Assembly (NCBI GenBank): GCA_032690845.1 | Contig: CM064430.1 | Coordinates: 1,164,949 to 1,228,948 of the forward strand | Reading direction: 5' to 3' | From: Eleusine coracana subsp. coracana | Lineage: Eukaryota > Streptophyta > Magnoliopsida > Poales > Poaceae | DNA length: 64,000 bases | Program-made: the position numbers and the translations under genes | Part shown: one piece after another, positions 59,398 through 64,000 of the stretch | Layout: every line of letters begins with the position of its first letter | Position numbering within the stretch: position 1 is the stretch's first letter | Notes under the pieces: generated by a model | Seen by the model: only the letters and a program-made list of their open reading frames with translations | The model's database searches: none | Told to the model about the DNA's origin: nothing

Positions 59398-59630
59398 GTT
59401 ACCAGGTTGCCACGTTAAGCACTAGGCATAGTGTCTATAGTTTTCTTTCTACCTACGCCAGTGCCTGGGGGCATAAAAATGCTTGCCTATCTTTCGCGAG
59501 TGTTTAAATCCATCATCTTATTGTTTCTCTTTTTTCTATCTTATTGATTCAGTTGCTTTTGTCTTGTTTCACATGTGAGAGTGTAAGCATTCTTTTGTCA
59601 TGTTCCTGATATCTCACTGATTCAGTCTTT

Positions 59631-59763
59631 TAATTATTCAATCACTGGGAGCAAAGCGAAGGAGCTGTTTCACATGCTCCGAAGTTTCTCTAGGCAGGCA
59701 TGTGTATGAAATTTTACATTTATCAGAACACGGGTAAGGTGTTGTAGGCACCTGAAGACTAAG
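59631..59763 (+). pseudogene. Relic of the 3' half of an FBD exon
   Basis: Homologous to the end of exon 3 of K and L: caatcactgggagcaaagcgaagg, then agtttctctaggc, then gaaattttacatttatcag and gcacctgaagactaag. The first half of the exon is absent and a deletion and a stop (gttgtag) break the frame. Confidence 0.8.
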
Positions 59764-60082
59764 GTGTATTACATATTTTCCAATAAGAAGGAAAATAAAA
59801 TCAATTATTACATATTTTCTGTATTAGTTTGGCCAATATGAATTGAATTATCTCCAGCTCCAGCTTGTCCTAAATTATTTTCACAGGCCATTCCATTGAA
59901 TAATGTATAAATCCATGCATCTATGGCCCAGCCGAGGCTACTATTACGGACCATGAATTGTGGCCCAGTCCATGTGTGCGGACCCAAACCCAACCAAACT
60001 CCTTCGACTCCCTCTCCATGCTCCATGGTCATATGTTCTTCTATGATCCTTCCTTTCCTGATGAATTATTCTGGATAAACAG

Positions 60083-61422
60083 GACATAGGCAGCTATCAA
60101 TACTTGATGGGAAACATGGCAGTTTTTCCTGATCTTACATTTATATACCTGGGTATAATCGCCAATGGACATGCCTTTGGGGCCAGCTCATTCCATGTTC
60201 TCAAAATGTGTACTGGTTTAAGAAGGCTGGTGCTGGAATTCAGTGATCCTACAGAATTGGAGGTAAAACTATCTTTTCTTTTTTTAGTAAAGAGTAGCGT
60301 TTCAAAACATGGGTGCAGCCCCTAAAGCGCAGTTTTGATCATTAATTTCTAAAAGATCATGTTCTAGAGCATGGTTATATAATGAAAGCAGATTCCAAGA
60401 CAAGTCTATACATGCCATTTTCAATGGAAAATCATGGGAATTTTGTTGGTGATCAGAAATTGACACTAAATTGTATAGGTTTTCTTAACTTTTTGTGTAC
60501 TGCACATATGATCTTTTGATGAAAAATTGGAACACTGAAACATGCTGAATTCACTAAGGGATGCCAGAAACCTTGGACAGAAAATCTGCACTCTTTTGGT
60601 GCTGGAGGGAGTACTTGATTTGGCAGGGGAGCAATGAAAAGATGTGCATTTGATTATTTGTTTACTACACTTTGCCCTCTAAATTGTACCGAGTGCTATA
60701 CTAATTAGGTTAGTAAATGTGTGCCAATTTTGAGTCCTTATCAATCTATTTGAAGATATTGAAGTAGATAGCAAGTCAATTTGAGGTATTGCAGGACAGG
60801 TCCAATATTGATAGCACAATAGGTGTTATGAGATGAGCGTAAGGTTTTGGTAACCCTAAACCCTATTATACATGGTCCAATACTTTTATACCTGTATGTG
60901 CACTATGCCCCTAAGGCCTACTGACACCTTGAATATGAGCTATTGGCAGAACCGTACCTTAGGATCTTGTATGATGCTAAAAAAAGGATAGTCATTGTAC
61001 CACTTAGAGTTGGCACAGAAGAATCATATTTTTGCTGTAAAGTAATTTCTAGGTCTGATTCTTTAACACAATCTTACTAGTCCATATATGCTGCTTGTGC
61101 CAGGGACACAGTCCATGTCCTTCAGACTGTATCTGCAATTTGCCACTAAATTGGGAAACCGAGGAACTCTTGTTGAATCGCCTTCAAGAAATAGAAATCC
61201 TAGAACTGCGAGGATCTGATCATGAAATTGCTTTTTGTGGAGCGGTTTTTCAGTTGGGCTACTGTGCTGAAAAAGATGACAATAACTTTCAATAGTTTAA
61301 TCACTGAGAGTAAGGCAAAGGAACTTTTCCACATGTTTCGAAGGTTCTCCAGGCCCGGCATGTGCATGAGATTCTATTTTTATCAGAACTTTGATAAGGT
61401 GCCGTATGCACCTGGAGACTAA
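60083..61422 (+). pseudogene. Headless FBD copy L (exons 2 and 3 only)
   Basis: Exon 2 (60083-60262, 60 codons, YLMGNMAVFPDLTFIYL) and exon 3 (61104-61422) keep good splice sites, but no F-box/LRR exon precedes them; the upstream DNA holds only the FBD relic. Exon 3 opens CPSDCICNLPLNW. A T run at 61232-61236 has one T too many, shifting the frame before VERFFSWATVLKKM, which is read in the next frame to the stop at 61420-61422. It could be reached only by read-through splicing from K. Confidence 0.85.
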
Positions 61423-62337
61423 AGCACCAGATTGTCACTTTCACTATGGCTCATAATTTGTATCTCCCATTTGGTGCTAACTGCATTGCTTGAGAACATC
61501 AAAATACATGCTGATCCTTGAAACATGCTTGATGGACACAATGATTTGGTCTGAATTGCTTCATATGTTGTTTCTAAGTTGTGGAGGTCGTTTATACCAA
61601 TAATGGTATTTTGTTTGGAGTTTGGAAACTTTCCATTAATTATGTTTATTAGGAGCTTGCGCTCACAGTTACACTGTTTAATAACTTACATTCCCAGTAA
61701 AAAAAATAGAATTAAATCAGTTTTAGTACACATAAATCAGCTAGGCAATGTTATTTTAGCCAAAAAATGAATAATCAATGGTACAGGAAAATTTTAATAC
61801 ATCAAACTAGTCCAAACATGATAGAATTACAACTAACTCCTATTGGTTGAAAAAGATATGAACATTTACATTTTTTCTGAATCTATAGCTACTCCTAATT
61901 CTACACTACACATATACACAAAAAGAAAAATGCCAAAAATAATTTCTTAGGACATTCTACATCTATGCTTTTGAAACCCAGCTGAAATCAGCAGAATTCA
62001 ATTGCAACCATACTGCGCCTCTTGACAGGATGATAGCCTTCTGTTGCCTCTATTTTTCAAGAACCAGGTAACTCTGCAGATTGACATGGCCTTACCCTAG
62101 CTAAAAATGGTTAGAAGCTAAGACGATGGTTGCATCCTGTAGGTCAACATTGTCTCTTTTTTCAGGAGAGTAGGTCAGCATTGTAGTCCCAAGCTGTGAA
62201 GTCTTCCATCACGTGACTTTGAGCAAGCCTCTTATAGGTTTTGCTCTCCATGGCATGAGATGCTAAGCACAACGAGATCGGACCTATGTCTGATAGAAAT
62301 AGCACTGTGCACGGCATGCAGCAGCGCCATTACATTC
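61423..62337. other. Intergenic between L and the kinase gene
   Basis: AT-rich, with no gene or repeat recognised. The two genes converge here, so this region should hold the 3' UTR of the minus-strand kinase gene. Confidence 0.5.
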
Positions 62338-64000
62338 TTAAAACAGAACCTCCTTTCCGTTAGGCCTTGGCAGTGGACTAGGATGAGGGTTTGCTGTTGG
62401 AAAATACATGGCATTCCCAAAATTTGATGCCGAACCTAAATTAGGGCCCAAACCTAAAGATCGAGGGAAAGGATTGGGAGTAACCTCCGGCAGTGTTAGT
62501 GGAGCTGACCGAAATGCTGATTCGGAAGGCCTAGAGTTGCTCGATTCACTGGCAATAAAAAAAATGATGTATTTCAGTGTCTAGCAAATGAAAACAATTA
62601 TCTGTCCATTACAACAGAATATGATGAAAGGAACTACTCACCCAGTGGTAGTTTTCCCTTTGAAGCATGGATCACTCTTTGAGGATGGTTTGTCTCTTGA
62701 ACTGTGTCCATTATCCTGTTGTAACAGTGACATCATATGAACATCAGTCTGAGGATCGCTTTTCCATCTTTTCTTTTCTTGGGAATAGGGTCAAGTGGGT
62801 GATATAGGATGAGTGTGAAAAGTATTTACTTACATTGACCTTAATGCCTGCAAATGAGTGTATGGAACCATGTTTATTGTAATGACTAGAATTGCGGATA
62901 AATGGATGGTCCAACAACTCGTTTGCCGCTGGCCTTTCTGCCGGATTCCTCTTGAAACAGCATTGCAGAAATTCTTTTCCCTCATGGGATAAATTCTCGG
63001 GAATCGGTGGGTCCTTATGTAAAACCTTAAACATTGCAGCAGGCTGAATTATAGAAAAAAAAAAGGTGTCAGATAATAAGCTTCAGGTAAAAGATTAATA
63101 TTCTGATACCAAGTGTAGCAATGAGAAAGGAAACTCTGCATGAAAGAGGGGGAGAGGGGATGAGTTGGTCAATGACTAGAAACAGCGCTCTAATGTTATT
63201 TTATTTCTTATTATTTCTGTGATTTGATGTCTTACTATCCAAAAATACTCTATGGCCATATTCAGGATTTCTAGCTTTATCTCTCTCGTTCCTGGCAAGT
63301 GGGACGTTTATAATAATAATAAAAACTTCAGGTTTCAGTATTCACAATTTACATCACAGGAGACCTGATCTTCTAGAATGCCAGGAAGTATTGATATGGC
63401 AATGTCACAGATTCTTGATCCTTTCAGAAATCAGATGGCTACATCTTGGAATTATCATGATAGACAGCTTCTGAACCAACTATTTTGATTGGACACGAAA
63501 ACTTGGATCATTATGAAGTGGATACTGGAAAGAAAAGAGCCAAGATGGCACAGCTGAAGCACAGGAACTCGGCCATAGACTTAGGGGAGAACAGATAAAT
63601 GGAAAGAATTCAGCCCATTCTGAACCCTTAATTTGATCTAGTAGGTAGAAAGTAGATTAATGCAACCTGATGTAATAATCTTATGAAAAGCAGCTAATCT
63701 TATCCCTGTCCCAGGCACCAATTAATCTTATCCAATATGTCTACAGTAGCTAAGGGTTATTGTACATGTACTGATAATACCGCTGCAGCCTGCATATGAC
63801 ATGGGAACTGCTCCATTTAAGTGAGTTTACACACATTAAGCAATCTTGAGTCCTGGCATGTATGCGAGAATTTTTTTTCTGTAGAGATATACAAGTTAAA
63901 GCTATTACCCCTTCAAGATCACTCCAAGGTGGCTTTCCATCAAACATCTCTATGATCGTACAACCTAGACTCCATATATCTACTGCAAGATCATAGCCTA
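62338..64000 (-). CDS. MAPKKK (MEKK-type) protein kinase, C-terminal part
   Basis: Minus strand, running off the window. Exons in transcript order: 64000-63909, 63043-62834, 62715-62642 and 62548-62338, all GT-AG and in phase, ending TAA at 62338-62340. The first exon encodes kinase subdomain IX onward: GYDLAVDIWSLGCTIIEM, GKPPWSDLEG. The next has PPIPENLSHEGKEFL, then RNPAERPAANELLDHPFI, closing the kinase fold. The last two encode a Ser/Pro-rich tail ending PNGKEVLF. WSLGCTIIEM...GKPPWS and the PIP phrase are typical of plant MEKK-like MAP kinase kinase kinases (MAPKKK3/5/YODA group), which phosphorylate MAP kinase kinases. The ATP-binding and catalytic loops lie outside the window. Confidence 0.88.

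Overview
This window is nuclear DNA from a grass (Poaceae), probably a panicoid. The evidence is GC-rich first exons with AT-rich introns, GT-AG splicing, plant F-box/LRR/FBD genes, an RTE-type LINE ending in (TTG)n, grass-type LTR and MITE ends, and MULE-like elements with 9-bp target-site duplications. The species cannot be named from sequence alone.

Layout. Positions 1-4650 hold no gene I can support. There are two diverged copies of a ~400-bp segment on either side of an AT-rich, motif-dense stretch. At 5308-11808 (+) lies a six-exon gene for a ~198-aa four-helix membrane protein resembling the TVP15/COPI-associated family; its fourth intron contains an RTE-type LINE with an uninterrupted endonuclease-reverse transcriptase frame. 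From 12731 to 41063 runs a tandem array of seven related F-box/LRR/FBD genes (A-G), all on + and all built from three phase-0 exons: F-box plus LRR, a ~60-codon LRR exon, and an FBD exon. D and E look intact. A, B, C and F are broken and G has a truncated FBD domain. From 45269 to 52049 lie three F-box/LRR genes of a second subfamily (H, I, J; I is dead). K (56160-59397) and the headless copy L (60083-61422) belong to the first family again. At the right edge, on the - strand, are the last four exons of a MAPKKK/MEKK-type protein kinase, which runs off the window.

How it fits together. The F-box proteins are presumed substrate receptors of SCF ubiquitin ligases. The array shows birth and death of such genes: point frameshifts, a nonsense codon, internal deletions, loss of the F-box exon, and insertions of solo LTRs, a MULE and LINE fragments. 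The spacers between array members carry relics of exon 3 and of the last exon of the neighbouring TVP15-like gene. This suggests that the duplicated unit once included that gene, or that one or more extra copies of it once stood inside the array. I found no evidence of a wholly new molecular system. The most informative signals are these relics, the mosaic gene D, and two MULE-like elements with clear ends and target-site duplications.
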